DNA of 64,000 nucleotides from the NCBI GenBank assembly GCA_027574665.1, contig CM050659.1, positions 16,965,001 through 17,029,000 of the forward strand, written 5' to 3'. Of the stretch, positions 22,401 to 35,920 are shown in pieces. The position numbers and the translations under genes were made by a program. Below the pieces are notes generated by a model, which ran no database searches, was not told the origin of the DNA, and was given only the letters and a program-made list of their open reading frames with translations. The stretch comes from Rhynochetos jubatus. Its lineage: Eukaryota; Chordata; Aves; Eurypygiformes; Rhynochetidae. Each line of letters starts with the position of its first letter. Positions within the stretch are counted from its first letter, which is position 1.

Positions 22401-25050
22401 CACGACACTGCACAGACATGGCTCCTTCCCCTGCTTTCCTAGCCAGAACCCGGGGGGGGCCGTGGCCGGAAACCGCGGTCGGCAACTTCTAGGGTTAGGG
22501 TTAGGGTTAGGGTCCGGAGAACCAGAAAGCCCACAGCTCCAGGGATAATTGGGATTGCAAAGGCCTGCCAAGAGGAGCACGACACTGCACCGAAATGGCT
22601 CCTTCCCCTGCTTTCCTAGCCAGAACTCAGGGGGGGCCGTGGCCGGAAACTGCGGTCGGCAACTTCTAGGGTTAGGGTTAGGGTCCGGAGAACCAGAAAG
22701 CCCACAGCTCCAGGGATAATTGGGATTGCAAAGGCCTGCCAAGAGGAGCACGACACTGCACAGACATGGCTCCTTCCCCAGCTTTCCTAGCCAGAACTCA
22801 GGGGGGGCCGTGGCCGGAAACCGCGGTCGGCAACTTCTAGGGTTAGGGTTAGGGTTAGGGTCCGGAGAAGCAGAAAGCCCACAGCTCCAGGGATAATCGG
22901 GATTGCAAAGGCCTGCCAAGAGGAGCACGACACTGCACCGACATGGCTCCTTCCCCTGCTTTCCTAGCCAGAACCCAGGGGGGGCCCTGGCCGGAAACCG
23001 CGGTCTGCAACTTCTAGGTTTAGGGTTAGGGTCCGGAGAAGCAGAAAGCCCACAGCTCCAGGGATAATTGGGATTGCAAAGGCCTGCCAAGAGGAGCACG
23101 ACACTGCACAGACATGGCTCCTTCCGCAGCTTTCCTAGACAGAACCCGGGGGGGGCCGTGGCCGGAAACCGCGGTCGGCAACTTCTAGGGTTAGGGTTAG
23201 GGTTAGGGTCCGGAGAACCAGAAAGCCCACAGCTCCAGGGATAATTGGGATTGCAAAGGCCTGCCAAGAGGAGCACGACACTGCACAGACATGGCTCCTT
23301 CCCCAGCTTTCCTAGCCAGAACCCAGGGCAGGCCGTGGCCGGAAACCGCGGTCGGCAACTTCTAGGGTTAGGGTTAGGGTTAGGGTCCGGAGAACCAGAA
23401 AGCCCACAGCTCCAGGGATAATTGGGATTGCAAAGGCCTGCCAAGAGGAGCACGACACTGCACAGACATGGCTCCTTCCCCTGCTTTCCTAGCCAGAACC
23501 CGGGAGGGGCCATGGCCGGAAACCGCGGTCGGCAACTTCTAGGGTTAGGGTTAGGGTTAGGGTCCGGAGAACCAGAAAGCCCACAGCTCCAGGGATAATT
23601 GGGATTGCAAAGGCCTGCCAAGAGAGCACGACACTGCACAGACATGGCTCCTTCCGCAGCTTTCCTAGCCAGAACTCAGGGGGGGCCGTGGCCGGAAACC
23701 GCGGTCGGCAACTTCTAGGGTTAGGGTTAGGGTTAGGGTCCGGAGAACCAGAAAGCCCACAGCTCCAGGAATAATTGGGATTGCAAAGGCCTGCCAAGAG
23801 GAGCACGACACTGCACAGACATGGCTCCTTCCCCTGCTTTCCTAGCCAGAACCCAGGGGGGGCCTTCGCCGGAAACCGCGGTCGGCAACTTCTAGGGTTA
23901 GGGTTAGGGTTAGGGTCCGGAGAACCAGAAAGCCCACAGCTCCAGGGATAATTGGGATTGCAAAGGCCTGCCAAGAGGAGCACGACACTGCACAGACATG
24001 GCTCCTTCCCCAGCTTTCCTAGCCAGAACCCAGGGGGGGCCGTGGCCGGAAACCGCGGTCGGCAACTTCTAGGGTTAGGGTTAGGGTTAGGGTCCGGAGA
24101 ACCAGAAAGCCCACAGCTCCAGGGATAATTGGGATTGCAAAGGCCTGCCAAGAGGAGCACGACACTGCACAGACATGGCTCCTTCCCCTGCTTTCCTAGC
24201 CAGAACCCAGGGGGGGCCGTGGACGGAAACCGCGGTCGGCAACTTCTAGGGTTAGGGTTAGGGTTAGGGTCCGGAGAACCAGAAAGCCCACAGCTCCAGG
24301 GATAATTGGGATTGCAAAGGCCTGCCAAGAGGAGCACGACACTGCACAGACATGGCTCCTTCCCCTGCTTTCCTAGCCAGAACCCAGGGGGGGCCATGCC
24401 CGGAAACCGCGGTCGGCAACTTCTAGGGTTAGGGTTAGGGTTAGGGTCCGGAGAACCAGAAAGCCCACAGCTCCAGGGATAATTGGGATTGCAAAGGCCT
24501 GCCAAGAGGAGCACGACACTGCACAGACATGGCTCCTTCCTCTGCTTTCCTAGCCAGAACCCGGGGGGGGCCGTGGACGGAAACCGCGGTCGGCAACTTC
24601 TAGGGTTAGGGTTAGGGTTAGGGTCCGGAGAACCAGAAAGCCCACAGCTCCAGGGATAATTGGGATTGCAAAGGCCTGCCAAGAGGAGCACGACACTGCA
24701 CAGACATGGCTCCTTCCTCTGCTTTCCTATCCAGAACCCGGGAGGGGCCGTGGCCGGAAACCGCGGTTGGCAACTTCTAGGGTTAGGGTTAGGGTTAGGG
24801 TCCGGAGAACCAGAAAGCCCACAGCTCCAGGGATAATTGAGATTGCAAAGGCCTGCCAAGAGGAGCACGACACTGCACAGACATGGCTCCTTCCCCTGCT
24901 TTCCTAGCCAGAACCCGGGGGGGGCCGTGGCCGGAAACCGCGGTCGGCAACTTCTAGGGTTAGTTTTAGGGTTAGGGTCCGGAGAACCAGAAAGCCCACA
25001 GCTCCAGGGATAATTGGGATTGCAAAGGCCTGCCAAGAGGAGCACGACAC
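19430..25050 (+). repeat. About 2.99-kb (17-monomer) tandem duplication
   Basis: Copy A is about 19430-22060 and copy B about 22420-25050. Shared private changes include CACCGAAATGG (19599 and 22589), CTAGGTTTAGG (20030 and 23014), a one-base loss in CAAGAGAGCACG (near 20640 and 23624) and TAGTTTTAGGG (21971 and 24961). The offset switches between 2990 and 2984 bp because single TTAGGG hexamers were gained or lost in one copy after duplication (for example near 19690/22680 and 21260/24245). This is a visible example of hexamer slippage on a recent time scale. Confidence 0.88.
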
Positions 25051-26069
25051 TGCACCGACATGGCTCCTTCCCCTGCTTTCCTAGCCAGAACCCGGGGGGG
25101 GCCGTGGCCGGAAACCGCGGTTGGCAACTTCTAGGGTTAGGGTTAGGGTTAGGGTCCGGAGAACCAGAAAGCCCACAGCTCCAGGGATAATTGGGATTGC
25201 AAAGGCCTGCCAAGAGGAGCACGACACTGCACAGACATGGCTCCTTCCCCAGCTTTCCTAGCCAGAACCCAGGGGGGGCCGTGGCCGGAAACCGCGGTCG
25301 GCAACTTCTAGGGTTAGGGTTAGGGTTAGGGTCCGGAGAACCAGAAAGCCCACAGCTCCAGGGATAATTGGGATTGCAAAGGCCTGCCAAGAGGAGCACG
25401 ACACTGCACAGACATGGCTCCTTCCCCTGCTTTCCTAGCCAGAACCCAGGGGGGGCCTTCGCCGGAAACCGCGGTCGGCAACTTCTAGGGTTAGGGTTAG
25501 GGTTAGGGTCCGGAGAACCAGAAAGCCCACAGCTCCAGGGATAATTGGGATTGCAAAGGCCTGCCAAGAGGAGCACGACACTGCACAGACATGGCTCCTT
25601 CCCCAGCTTTCCTAGCCAGAACCCGGGGGGGGCCGTGGCCGGAAACCGCGGTCGGCAACTTCTAGGGTTAGGGTTAGGGTTAGGGTCCGGAGAACCAGAA
25701 AGCCCACAGCTCCAGGGATAATTGGGATTGCAAAGGCCTGCCAAGAGGAGCACGACACTGCACAGACATGGCTCCTTCCCCTGCTTTCCTAGCCAGAACC
25801 CGGGGGGGGCCGTGGCCGGAAACCGCGGTTGGCAACTTCTAGGGTTAGGGTTAGGGTTAGGGTTAGGGTCCGGAGAACCAGAAAGCCCACAGCTCCAGGG
25901 ATAATTGGGATTGCAAAGGCCTGCCAAGAGGAGCACGACACTGCACAGACATGGCTCCTTCCCCTGCTTTCCTAGACAGAACCCAGGGGGGGCCGTGGCT
26001 GGAAACCGTGGTCGGCAAATTCTAGGGTTAGGGTTAGGGTCCGGAGAACCAGAAAGCCCACAGCTCCAG
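25051..26069 (+). repeat. Main array segment, includes a five-tract monomer
   Basis: About six canonical monomers. One near 25847 has CTAGGG followed by four TTAGGG units (183-bp monomer). CTTCGCCGG occurs near 25455 and the GACAGAACC plus CCGTGGTCGGCAAATTC variant near 25976. No gene is seen. Confidence 0.92.
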
Positions 26070-27569
26070 GGATAATTGGGATTGCAAAGGCCTGCCAAGA
26101 GGAGCACGACACTGCACAGACATGGCTCCTTCCCCTGCTTTCCTAGCCAGAACCCAGGGGGGGCCGTGGCCGGAAACCGCGGTTGGCAACTTCTAGGGTT
26201 AGGGTTAGGGTTAGGGTCCGGAGAACCAGAAAGCCCACAGCTCCAGGGATAATTGGGATTGCAAAGGCCTGCCAAGAGGAGCACGACACTGCACCGACAT
26301 GGCTCCTTCCCCTGCTTTCCTAGACAGAACCCAGGGGGGGCCGTGGCTGGAAACCGTGGTCGGCAAATTCTAGGGTTAGGGTTAGGGTTAGGGTCCGGAG
26401 AACCAGAAAGCCCACAGCTCCAGGGATAACTGGGATTGCAAAGGCCTGCCAAGAGTAGCACGACACTGCACAGACATGGCTCCTTCCCCAGCTTTCCTAG
26501 CCAGAACCCAGGGGTGGCCGTGGCCGGAAACCGCGGTCGGCAACTTCTAGGGTTAGGGTTAGGGTTAGGGTCCAGAGAACCAGAAAGCCCACAGCTCCAG
26601 GGATAATTGGGATTGCAAAGGCCTGCCAAGAGGAGCACGACACTGCACAGACATGGCTCCTTCCCCTGCTTCCCTAGCCAGAACCCAGGGGGGGCTGTGG
26701 CCGGAAACCGCGGTCGGCAACTTCTAGGGTTAGGGTTAGGGTTAGGGTCCGGAGAATCAGAAAGCCCACAGCTCCAGGGATAATTGGGATTGAAAGGCCT
26801 GCCAAGAGGAGCACGACACTGCACCGACATGGCTCCTTCCCCTGCTTTCCTATCCAGAACCCAGAGGGGCCGTGGCCGGAAACCGCGGTCGGCAACTTCT
26901 AGGGTTAGGGTTAGGGTTAGGGTCCGGAGAACCAGAAAGCCCACAGCTCCAGGGATAATTGGGATTGCAAAGGCCTGCCAAGAGGAGCACGACACTGCAC
27001 AGACATGGCTCCTTCCCCTGCTTTCCTATCCAGAACCCAGGGCAGGCCGTGGCCGGAAACCGCGGTCGGCAACTTCTAGGGTTAGGGTTAGGGTTAGGGT
27101 CCGGAGAACCAGAAAGCCCACAGCTCCAGGGATAATTGGGATTACAAAGGCCTGCCAAGAGGAGCACGACACTGCACCGACATGGCTCCTTCCCCTGCTT
27201 TCCTAGCCAGAACCCGGGGGTGCCATGCCCAGAAACCGCGGTCGGCAACTTCTAGGGTTAGGGTTAGGGTTAGGGTCCGGAGAACCAGAAAGCCCACAGC
27301 TCCAGGGATAATTGGGATTGCAAAGGCCTGCCAAGAGGAGCACGACACTGCACAGACATGGCTCCTTCCCCTGCTTTCCTATCCAGAACCTGGGGGGGCC
27401 GTGGCCGGAAACCGCGGTCGGCAACTTCTAGGGTTAGGGTTAGGGTTAGGGTCCGGAGAACCAGAAAGCCCACAGCTCCAGGGATAATTGGGATTGCAAA
27501 GGCCTGCCAAGAGGAGCACGACACTGCACAGACATGGCTCCTTCCCCTGCTTTCCTAGCCAGAACCCAG
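26070..27569 (+). repeat. Block G, left copy (offset 8317 to 34.4-35.9 kb)
   Basis: This block matches 34387-35920 at an offset of 8317 bp. Shared private marks are CTAGACAG...CCGTGGTCGGCAAATTC (near 26312 and 34629), GATAACTGGG with AAGAGTAGCACG (near 26425 and 34742), GTCCAGAG (near 26571 and 34888), GAGAATCAG (near 26753 and 35070), a one-base loss in GATTGAAAGG (near 26789 and 35106) and CCCAGAGGGGCC (near 26860 and 35177). GGGGGTGCCATGCCC (27215 and about 35709) is at offset 8494, so one 177-bp monomer was gained or lost between these points. Confidence 0.85.
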
Positions 27570-30500
27570 GGGGGGCCGTGGCCGGAAACCGCGGTCGGCA
27601 ACTTCTAGGGTTAGGGTTAGGGTTAGGGTCCGGAGAACCAGAAAGCCCACAGCTCCAGGGATAATTGGGATTGCAAAGGCCTGCCAAGAGGAGCACGACA
27701 CTGCACAGACATGGCTCCTTCCCCAGCTTTCCTAGCCAGAACCCAGGGCAGGCCGTGGCCGGAAACCGCGGTCGGCAACTTCTAGGGTTAGGGTTAGGGT
27801 TAGGGTCCGGAGAACCAGAAAGCCCACAGCTCCAGGGATAATTGGGATTGCAAAGGCCTGCCAAGAGGAGCACGACACTGCACAGACATGGCTCCTTCCC
27901 CTGCTTTCCTAGCCAGAACCCAGGGGGGGCCATGCCCGGAAACCGCGGTCGGCAACTTCTAGGGTTAGGGTTAGGGTTAGGGTCCGGAGAACCAGAAAGC
28001 CCACAGCTCCAGGGATAATTGGGATTGCAAAGGCCTGCCAAGAGGAGCACGACACTGCACAGACATGGCTCCTTCCCCTGCTTTCCTAGCCAGAACCCGG
28101 GGGGGGCCGTGGACGGAAACCGCGGTCGGCAACTTCTAGGGTTAGGGTTAGGGTTAGGGTCCGGAGAACCAGAAAGCCCACAGCTCCAGGGATAATTGAG
28201 ATTGCAAAGGCCTGCCAAGAGGAGCACGACACTGCACAGACATGGCTCCTTCCCCTGCTTTCCTAGCCAGAACCCGGGGGGGGCCGTGGCCGGAAACCGC
28301 GGTCGGCAACTTCTAGGGTTAGTTTTAGGGTTAGGGTCCGGAGAACCAGAAAGCCCACAGCTCCAGGGATAATTGGGATTGCAAAGGCCTGCCAAGAGGA
28401 GCACGACACTGCACAGACATGGCTCCTTCCCCTGCTTTCCTAGACAGAACCCGGGGGGGGCCGTGGCCGGAAACCGCGGTTGGCAACTTCTAGGGTTAGG
28501 GTTAGGGTTAGGGTCCGGAGAACCAGAAAGCCCACAGCTCCAGGGATAATTGGGATTGCAAAGGCCTGCCAAGAGGAGCACGACACTGCACAGACATGGC
28601 TCCTTCCCCTGCTTTCCTAGCCAGAACCCAGGGGGGGCCTTCGCCGGAAACCGCGGTCGGCAACTTCTAGGGTTAAGGTTAGGGTTAGGGTCCGGAGAAC
28701 CAGAAAGCCCACAGCTCCAGGGATAATTGGGATTGCAAAGGCCTGCCAAGAGGAGCACGACACTGCACCGACATGGCTCCTTCCCCTGCTTTCCTAGCCA
28801 GAACCCAGGGGGGGCCGTGGCCGGAAACCGCGGTCGGCAACTTCTAGGGTTAGGGTTAGGGTTAGGGTCCGGAGAACCAGAAAGCCCACAGCTCCATGGA
28901 TAATTGGGATTGCAAAGGCCTGCCAAGAGGAGCACGACACTGCACAGACATGGCTCCTTCCCCAGCTTTCCTAGCCAGAACCCAGGGGGGGCCGTGGCCG
29001 GAAACCGCGGTCGGCAACTTCTAGGGTTAGGGTTAGGGTTAGGGTCCGGAGAACCAGAAAGCCCACAGCTCCAGGGATAATTGGGATTGCAAAGGCCTGC
29101 CAAGAGGAGCACGACACTGCACAGACATGGCTCCTTCCCCTGCTTTCCTAGCCAGAACCCAGGGGGGGCCATGCCCGGAAACCGCGGTCGGCAACTTCTA
29201 GGGTTAGGGTTAGGGTTAGGGTCCGGAGAACCAGAAAGCCCACAGCTCCAGGGATAATTGGGATTGCAAAGGCCTGCCAAGAGGAGCACGACACTGCACA
29301 GACATGGCTCCTTCCCCTGCTTTCCTAGCCAGAACCCGGGGGGGGCCGTGGACGGAAACCGCGGTCGGCAACTTCTAGGGTTAGGGTTAGGGTTAGGGTC
29401 CGGAGAACCAGAAAGCCCACAGCTCCAGGGATAATTGAGATTGCAAAGGCCTGCCAAGAGGAGCACGACACTGCACAGACATGGCTCCTTCCCCTGCTTT
29501 CCTAGCCAGAACCCGGGGGGGGCCGTGGCCGGAAACCGCGGTCGGCAACTTCTAGGGTTAGTTTTAGGGTTAGGGTCCGGAGAACCAGAAAGCCCACAGC
29601 TCCAGGGATAATTGGGATTGCAAAGGCCTGCCAAGAGGAGCACGACACTGCACAGACATGGCTCCTTCCCCTGCTTTCCTAGACAGAACCCGGGGTGGGC
29701 CGTGGCCGGAAACCGCGGTTGGCAACTTCTAGGGTTAGGGTTAGGGTTAGGGTCCGGAGAACCAGAAAGCCCACAGCTCCAGGGATAATTGGGATTGCAA
29801 AGGCCTGCCAAGAGGAGCACGACACTGCACAGACATGGCTCCTTCCCCAGCTTTCCTAGCCAGAACCCAGGGGGGGCCGTGGCCGGAAACCGCGGTCCGC
29901 AACTTCTAGGGTTAGGGTTAGGGTTAGGGTCCGGAGAACCAGAAAGCCCACAGCTCCAGGGATAATTGGGATTGCAAAGGCCTGCCAAGAGGAGCACGAC
30001 ACTGCACAGACATGGCTCCTTCCCCTGCTTTCCTAGCCAGAACCCAGGGCAGGCCGTGGCCGGAAACCGCGGTCGGCAACTTCTAGGGTTAGGGTTAGGG
30101 TTAGGGTCCGGAGAACCAGAAAGCCCACAGCTCCAGGGATAATTGGGATTGCAAAGGCCTGCCAAGAGGAGCACGACACTGCACAGACATGGCTCCTTCC
30201 CCAGCTTTCCTAGCCAGAACCCAGGGGGGGCCGTGGCCGGAAACCGCGGTCGGCAACTTCTAGGGTTAGGGTTAGGGTCCGGAGAACCAGAAAGCCCACA
30301 GCTCCAGGGATAATTGGGATTGCAAAGGCCTGCCAAGAGGAGCACGACACTGCACAGACATGGCTCCTTCCCCTGCTTTCCTAGCCAGAACCCGGGGGGG
30401 GCCGTGGACGGAAACCGCGGTCGGCAACTTCTAGGGTTAGGGTTAGGGTTAGGGTTAGGGTCCGGAGAACCAGAAAGCCCACAGCTCCAGGGATAATTGG

Positions 30501-33500
30501 GATTGCAAAGGCCTGCCAAGAGGAGCACGACACTGCACAGACATGGCTCCTTCCCCTGCTTTCCTAGACAGAACCCGGGGGGGGGCCGTGGCCGGAAACC
30601 GCGGTCGGCAACTTCTAGGGTTAGGGTTAGGGTTAGGGTCCGGAGAACCAGAAAGCCCACAGCTCCAGGGATAATTGGGATTGCAAAGGCCTGCCAAGAG
30701 GAGCACGACACTGCACAGACATGGCTCCTTCCCCAGCTTTCCTAGCCAGAACCCAGGGCAGGCCGTGGCCGGAAACCGCGGTCGGCAACTTCTAGGGTTA
30801 GGGTTAGGGTTAGGGTCCGGAGAACCAGAAAGCCCACAGCTCCAGGGATAATTGGGATTGCAAAGGCCTGCCAAGAGGAGCACGACACTGCACCGACATG
30901 GCTCCTTCCCCTGCTTTCCTAGCCAGAACCCGGGGGGGGCCGTGGCCGGAAACCGCGGTCGGCAACTTCTAGGGTTAGGGTTAGGGTTAGGGTCCGGAGA
31001 ACCAGAAAGCCCACAGCTCCAGGGATAATTGGGATTGCAAAGGCCTGCCAAGAGGAGCACGACACTGCACAGACATGGCTCCTTCCCCAGCTTTCCTAGC
31101 CAGAACCCAGGGCAGGCCGTGGCCGGAAACCGCGGTCGGCAACTTCTAGGGTTAGGGTTAGGGTTAGGGTCCGGAGAACCAGAAAGCCCACAGCTCCAGG
31201 GATAATTGGGATTGCAAAGGCCTGCCAAGAGGAGCACGACACTGCACAGACATGGCTCCTTCCCCTGCTTTCCTAGCCAGAACCCAGGGGGGGCCATGCC
31301 CGGAAACCGCGGTCGGCAACTTCTAGGGTTAGGGTTAGGGTTAGGGTCCGGAGAACCAGAAAGCCCACAGCTCCAGGGATAATTGGGATTGCAAAGGCCT
31401 GCCAAGAGGAGCACGACACTGCACAGACATGGCTCCTTCCCCTGCTTTCCTAGCCAGAACCCGGGGGGGGCCGTGGACGGAAACCGCGGTCGGCAACTTC
31501 TAGGGTTAGGGTTAGGGTTAGGGTCCGGAGAACCAGAAAGCCCACAGCTCCAGGGATAATTGAGATTGCAAAGGCCTGCCAAGAGGAGCACGACACTGCA
31601 CAGACATGGCTCCTTCCCCTGCTTTCCTAGCCAGAACCCGGGGGGGGCCGTGGCCGGAAACCGCGGTCGGCAACTTCTAGGGTTAGTTTTAGGGTTAGGG
31701 TCCGGAGAACCAGAAAGCCCACAGCTCCAGGGATAATTGGGATTGCAAAGGCCTGCCAAGAGGAGCACGACACTGCACAGACATGGCTCCTTCCCCTGCT
31801 TTCCTAGACAGAACCCGGGGGGGGCCGTGGCCGGAAACCGCGGTTGGCAACTTCTAGGGTTAGGGTTAGGGTTAGGGTCCGGAGAACCAGAAAGCCCACA
31901 GCTCCAGGGATAATTGGGATTGCAAAGGCCTGCCAAGAGGAGCACGACACTGCACAGACATGGCTCCTTCCCCTGCTTTCCTAGCCAGAACCCAGGGGGG
32001 GCCTTCGCCGGAAACCGCGGTCGGCAACTTCTAGGGTTAAGGTTAGGGTTAGGGTCCGGAGAACCAGAAAGCCCACAGCTCCAGGGATAATTGGGATTGC
32101 AAAGGCCTGCCAAGAGGAGCACGACACTGCACCGACATGGCTCCTTCCCCTGCTTTCCTAGCCAGAACCCAGGGGGGGCCGTGGCCGGAAACCGCGGTCG
32201 GCAACTTCTAGGGTTAGGGTTAGGGTTAGGGTCCGGAGAACCAGAAAGCCCACAGCTCCATGGATAATTGGGATTGCAAAGGCCTGCCAAGAGGAGCACG
32301 ACACTGCACAGACATGGCTCCTTCCCCAGCTTTCCTAGCCAGAACCCAGGGGGGGCCGTGGCCGGAAACCGCGGTCGGCAACTTCTAGGGTTAGGGTTAG
32401 GGTTAGGGTCCGGAGAACCAGAAAGCCCACAGCTCCAGGGATAATTGGGATTGCAAAGGCCTGCCAAGAGGAGCACGACACTGCACAGACATGGCTCCTT
32501 CCCCTGCTTTCCTAGCCAGAACCCAGGGGGGGCCATGCCCGGAAACCGCGGTCGGCAACTTCTAGGGTTAGGGTTAGGGTTAGGGTCCGGAGAACCAGAA
32601 AGCCCACAGCTCCAGGGATAATTGGGATTGCAAAGGCCTGCCAAGAGGAGCACGACACTGCACAGACATGGCTCCTTCCCCTGCTTTCCTAGCCAGAACC
32701 CGGGGGGGGCCGTGGACGGAAACCGCGGTCGGCAACTTCTAGGGTTAGGGTTAGGGTTAGGGTCCGGAGAACCAGAAAGCCCACAGCTCCAGGGATAATT
32801 GAGATTGCAAAGGCCTGCCAAGAGGAGCACGACACTGCACAGACATGGCTCCTTCCCCTGCTTTCCTAGCCAGAACCCGGGGGGGGCCGTGGCCGGAAAC
32901 CGCGGTCGGCAACTTCTAGGGTTAGTTTTAGGGTTAGGGTCCGGAGAACCAGAAAGCCCACAGCTCCAGGGATAATTGGGATTGCAAAGGCCTGCCAAGA
33001 GGAGCACGACACTGCACAGACATGGCTCCTTCCCCTGCTTTCCTAGACAGAACCCGGGGTGGGCCGTGGCCGGAAACCGCGGTTGGCAACTTCTAGGGTT
33101 AGGGTTAGGGTTAGGGTCCGGAGAACCAGAAAGCCCACAGCTCCAGGGATAATTGGGATTGCAAAGGCCTGCCAAGAGGAGCACGACACTGCACAGACAT
33201 GGCTCCTTCCCCAGCTTTCCTAGCCAGAACCCAGGGGGGGCCGTGGCCGGAAACCGCGGTCCGCAACTTCTAGGGTTAGGGTTAGGGTTAGGGTCCGGAG
33301 AACCAGAAAGCCCACAGCTCCAGGGATAATTGGGATTGCAAAGGCCTGCCAAGAGGAGCACGACACTGCACAGACATGGCTCCTTCCCCTGCTTTCCTAG
33401 CCAGAACCCAGGGCAGGCCGTGGCCGGAAACCGCGGTCGGCAACTTCTAGGGTTAGGGTTAGGGTTAGGGTCCGGAGAACCAGAAAGCCCACAGCTCCAG

Positions 33501-34386
33501 GGATAATTGGGATTGCAAAGGCCTGCCAAGAGGAGCACGACACTGCACAGACATGGCTCCTTCCCCAGCTTTCCTAGCCAGAACCCAGGGGGGGCCGTGG
33601 CCGGAAACCGCGGTCGGCAACTTCTAGGGTTAGGGTTAGGGTCCGGAGAACCAGAAAGCCCACAGCTCCAGGGATAATTGGGATTGCAAAGGCCTGCCAA
33701 GAGGAGCACGACACTGCACAGACATGGCTCCTTCCCCTGCTTTCCTAGCCAGAACCCGGGGGGGGCCGTGGACGGAAACCGCGGTCGGCAACTTCTAGGG
33801 TTAGGGTTAGGGTTAGGGTTAGGGTCCGGAGAACCAGAAAGCCCACAGCTCCAGGGATAATTGGGATTGCAAAGGCCTGCCAAGAGGAGCACGACACTGC
33901 ACAGACATGGCTCCTTCCCCTGCTTTCCTAGACAGAACCCGGGGGGGGGCCGTGGCCGGAAACCGCGGTCGGCAACTTCTAGGGTTAGGGTTAGGGTTAG
34001 GGTCCGGAGAACCAGAAAGCCCACAGCTCCAGGGATAATTGGGATTGCAAAGGCCTGCCAAGAGGAGCACGACACTGCACAGACATGGCTCCTTCCCCAG
34101 CTTTCCTAGCCAGAACCCAGGGCAGGCCGTGGCCGGAAACCGCGGTCGGCAACTTCTAGGGTTAGGGTTAGGGTTAGGGTCCGGAGAACCAGAAAGCCCA
34201 CAGCTCCAGGGATAATTGGGATTGCAAAGGCCTGCCAAGAGGAGCACGACACTGCACCGACATGGCTCCTTCCCCTGCTTTCCTAGCCAGAACCCGGGGG
34301 GGGCCGTGGCCGGAAACCGCGGTCGGCAACTTCTAGGGTTAGGGTTAGGGTTAGGGTCCGGAGAACCAGAAAGCCCACAGCTCCAG
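27570..34386 (+). repeat. 3364-bp (19-monomer) tandem duplication
   Basis: Copy A is about 27570-31016 and copy B about 30934-34386, essentially head to tail. TAGTTTTAGGG occurs at 28320, 29559, 31684 and 32923: pairs 3364 bp apart, with 1239 bp between members inside each copy, which reveals a nested, older 1239-bp (7-monomer) repeat. Five-tract monomers near 30431 and 33795, a G9 run near 30580 and 33944, GGGTTAAGGTTAG near 28672 and 32036, and CTCCATGGATAAT near 28893 and 32257 are all shared. I saw almost no differences between the two copies, so this is one of the youngest events in the window. Confidence 0.9.
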
Positions 34387-35920
34387 GAATAATTGGGATT
34401 GCAAAGGCCTGCCAAGAGGAGCACGACACTGCACAGACATGGCTCCTTCCCCTGCTTTCCTAGCCAGAACCCAGGGGGGGCCGTGGCCGGAAACCGCGGT
34501 TGGCAACTTCTAGGGTTAGGGTTAGGGTTAGGGTCCGGAGAACCAGAAAGCCCACAGCTCCAGGGATAATTGGGATTGCAAAGGCCTGCCAAGAGGAGCA
34601 CGACACTGCACAGACATGGCTCCTTCCCCTGCTTTCCTAGACAGAACCCAGGGGGGGCCGTGGCTGGAAACCGTGGTCGGCAAATTCTAGGGTTAGGGTT
34701 AGGGTTAGGGTCCGGAGAACCAGAAAGCCCACAGCTCCAGGGATAACTGGGATTGCAAAGGCCTGCCAAGAGTAGCACGACACTGCACAGACATGGCTCC
34801 TTCCCCAGCTTTCCTAGCCAGAACCCAGGGGTGGCCGTGGCCGGAAACCGCGGTCGGCAACTTCTAGGGTTAGGGTTAGGGTTAGGGTCCAGAGAACCAG
34901 AAAGCCCACAGCTCCAGGGATAATTGGGATTGCAAAGGCCTGCCAAGAGTAGCACGACACTGCACAGACATGGCTCCTTCCCCTGCTTCCCTAGCCAGAA
35001 CCCAGGGGGGGCTGTGGCCGGAAACCGCGGTCGGCAACTTCTAGGGTTAGGGTTAGGGTTAGGGTCCGGAGAATCAGAAAGCCCACAGCTCCAGGGATAA
35101 TTGGGATTGAAAGGCCTGCCAAGAGGAGCACGACACTGCACCGACATGGCTCCTTCCCCTGCTTTCCTATCCAGAACCCAGAGGGGCCGTGGCCGGAAAC
35201 CGCGGTCGGCAACTTCTAGGGTTAGGGTTAGGGTTAGGGTCCGGAGAACCAGAAAGCCCACAGCTCCAGGGATAATTGGGATTGCAAAGGCCTGCCAAGA
35301 GGAGCATGACACTGCACCGACATGGCTCCTTCCCCTGCTTTCCTATCCAGAACCCAGGGGGGTCCGTGGCCGGAAACCGCGGTCGGCAACTTCTAGGGTT
35401 AGGGTTAGGGTTAGGGTCCGGTGAACCAGAAAGCCCACAGCTCCAGGGATAATTGGGATTACAAAGGCCTGCCAAGAGGAGCACGACACTGCACAGACAT
35501 GGCTCCTTCCCCAGCTTTCCTAGCCAGAACCCAGGGGGGGCCGTGGCCGGAAACCGCGGTCGGCAACTTCTAGGGTTAGGGTTAGGGTTAGGGTCCGGAG
35601 AACCAGAAAGCCCACAGCTCCAGGGATAATTGGGATTGCAAAGGCCTGCCAAGAGGAGCACGACACTGCACCGACATGGCTCCTTCCCCTGCTTTCCTAG
35701 CCAGAACCCGGGGGTGCCATGCCCAGAAACCGCGGTCGGCAACTTCTAGCGTTAGGGTTAGGGTTAGGGTCCGGAGAACCAGAAAGCCCACAGCTCCAGG
35801 GATAATTGGGATTGCAAAGGCCTGCCAAGAGGAGCACGACACTGCACAGACATGGCTCCTTCCCCTGCTTTCCTATCCAGAACCCAGGGGGGGCCGTGGC
35901 CGGAAACCGCGGTCGGCAAC
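34387..35920 (+). repeat. Block G, right copy
   Basis: This is the right-hand partner of 26070-27569 (markers listed there). It follows directly after the second 3364-bp unit, so 26.07-34.39 kb may form one 8.3-kb repeat unit whose next round begins here and is cut short after about nine monomers. Local variants are GTCCGGTGAACC (near 35416), TTCTAGCGTTAGG (near 35746) and GGGTTACGGTTAGG (near 35927). Confidence 0.83.
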
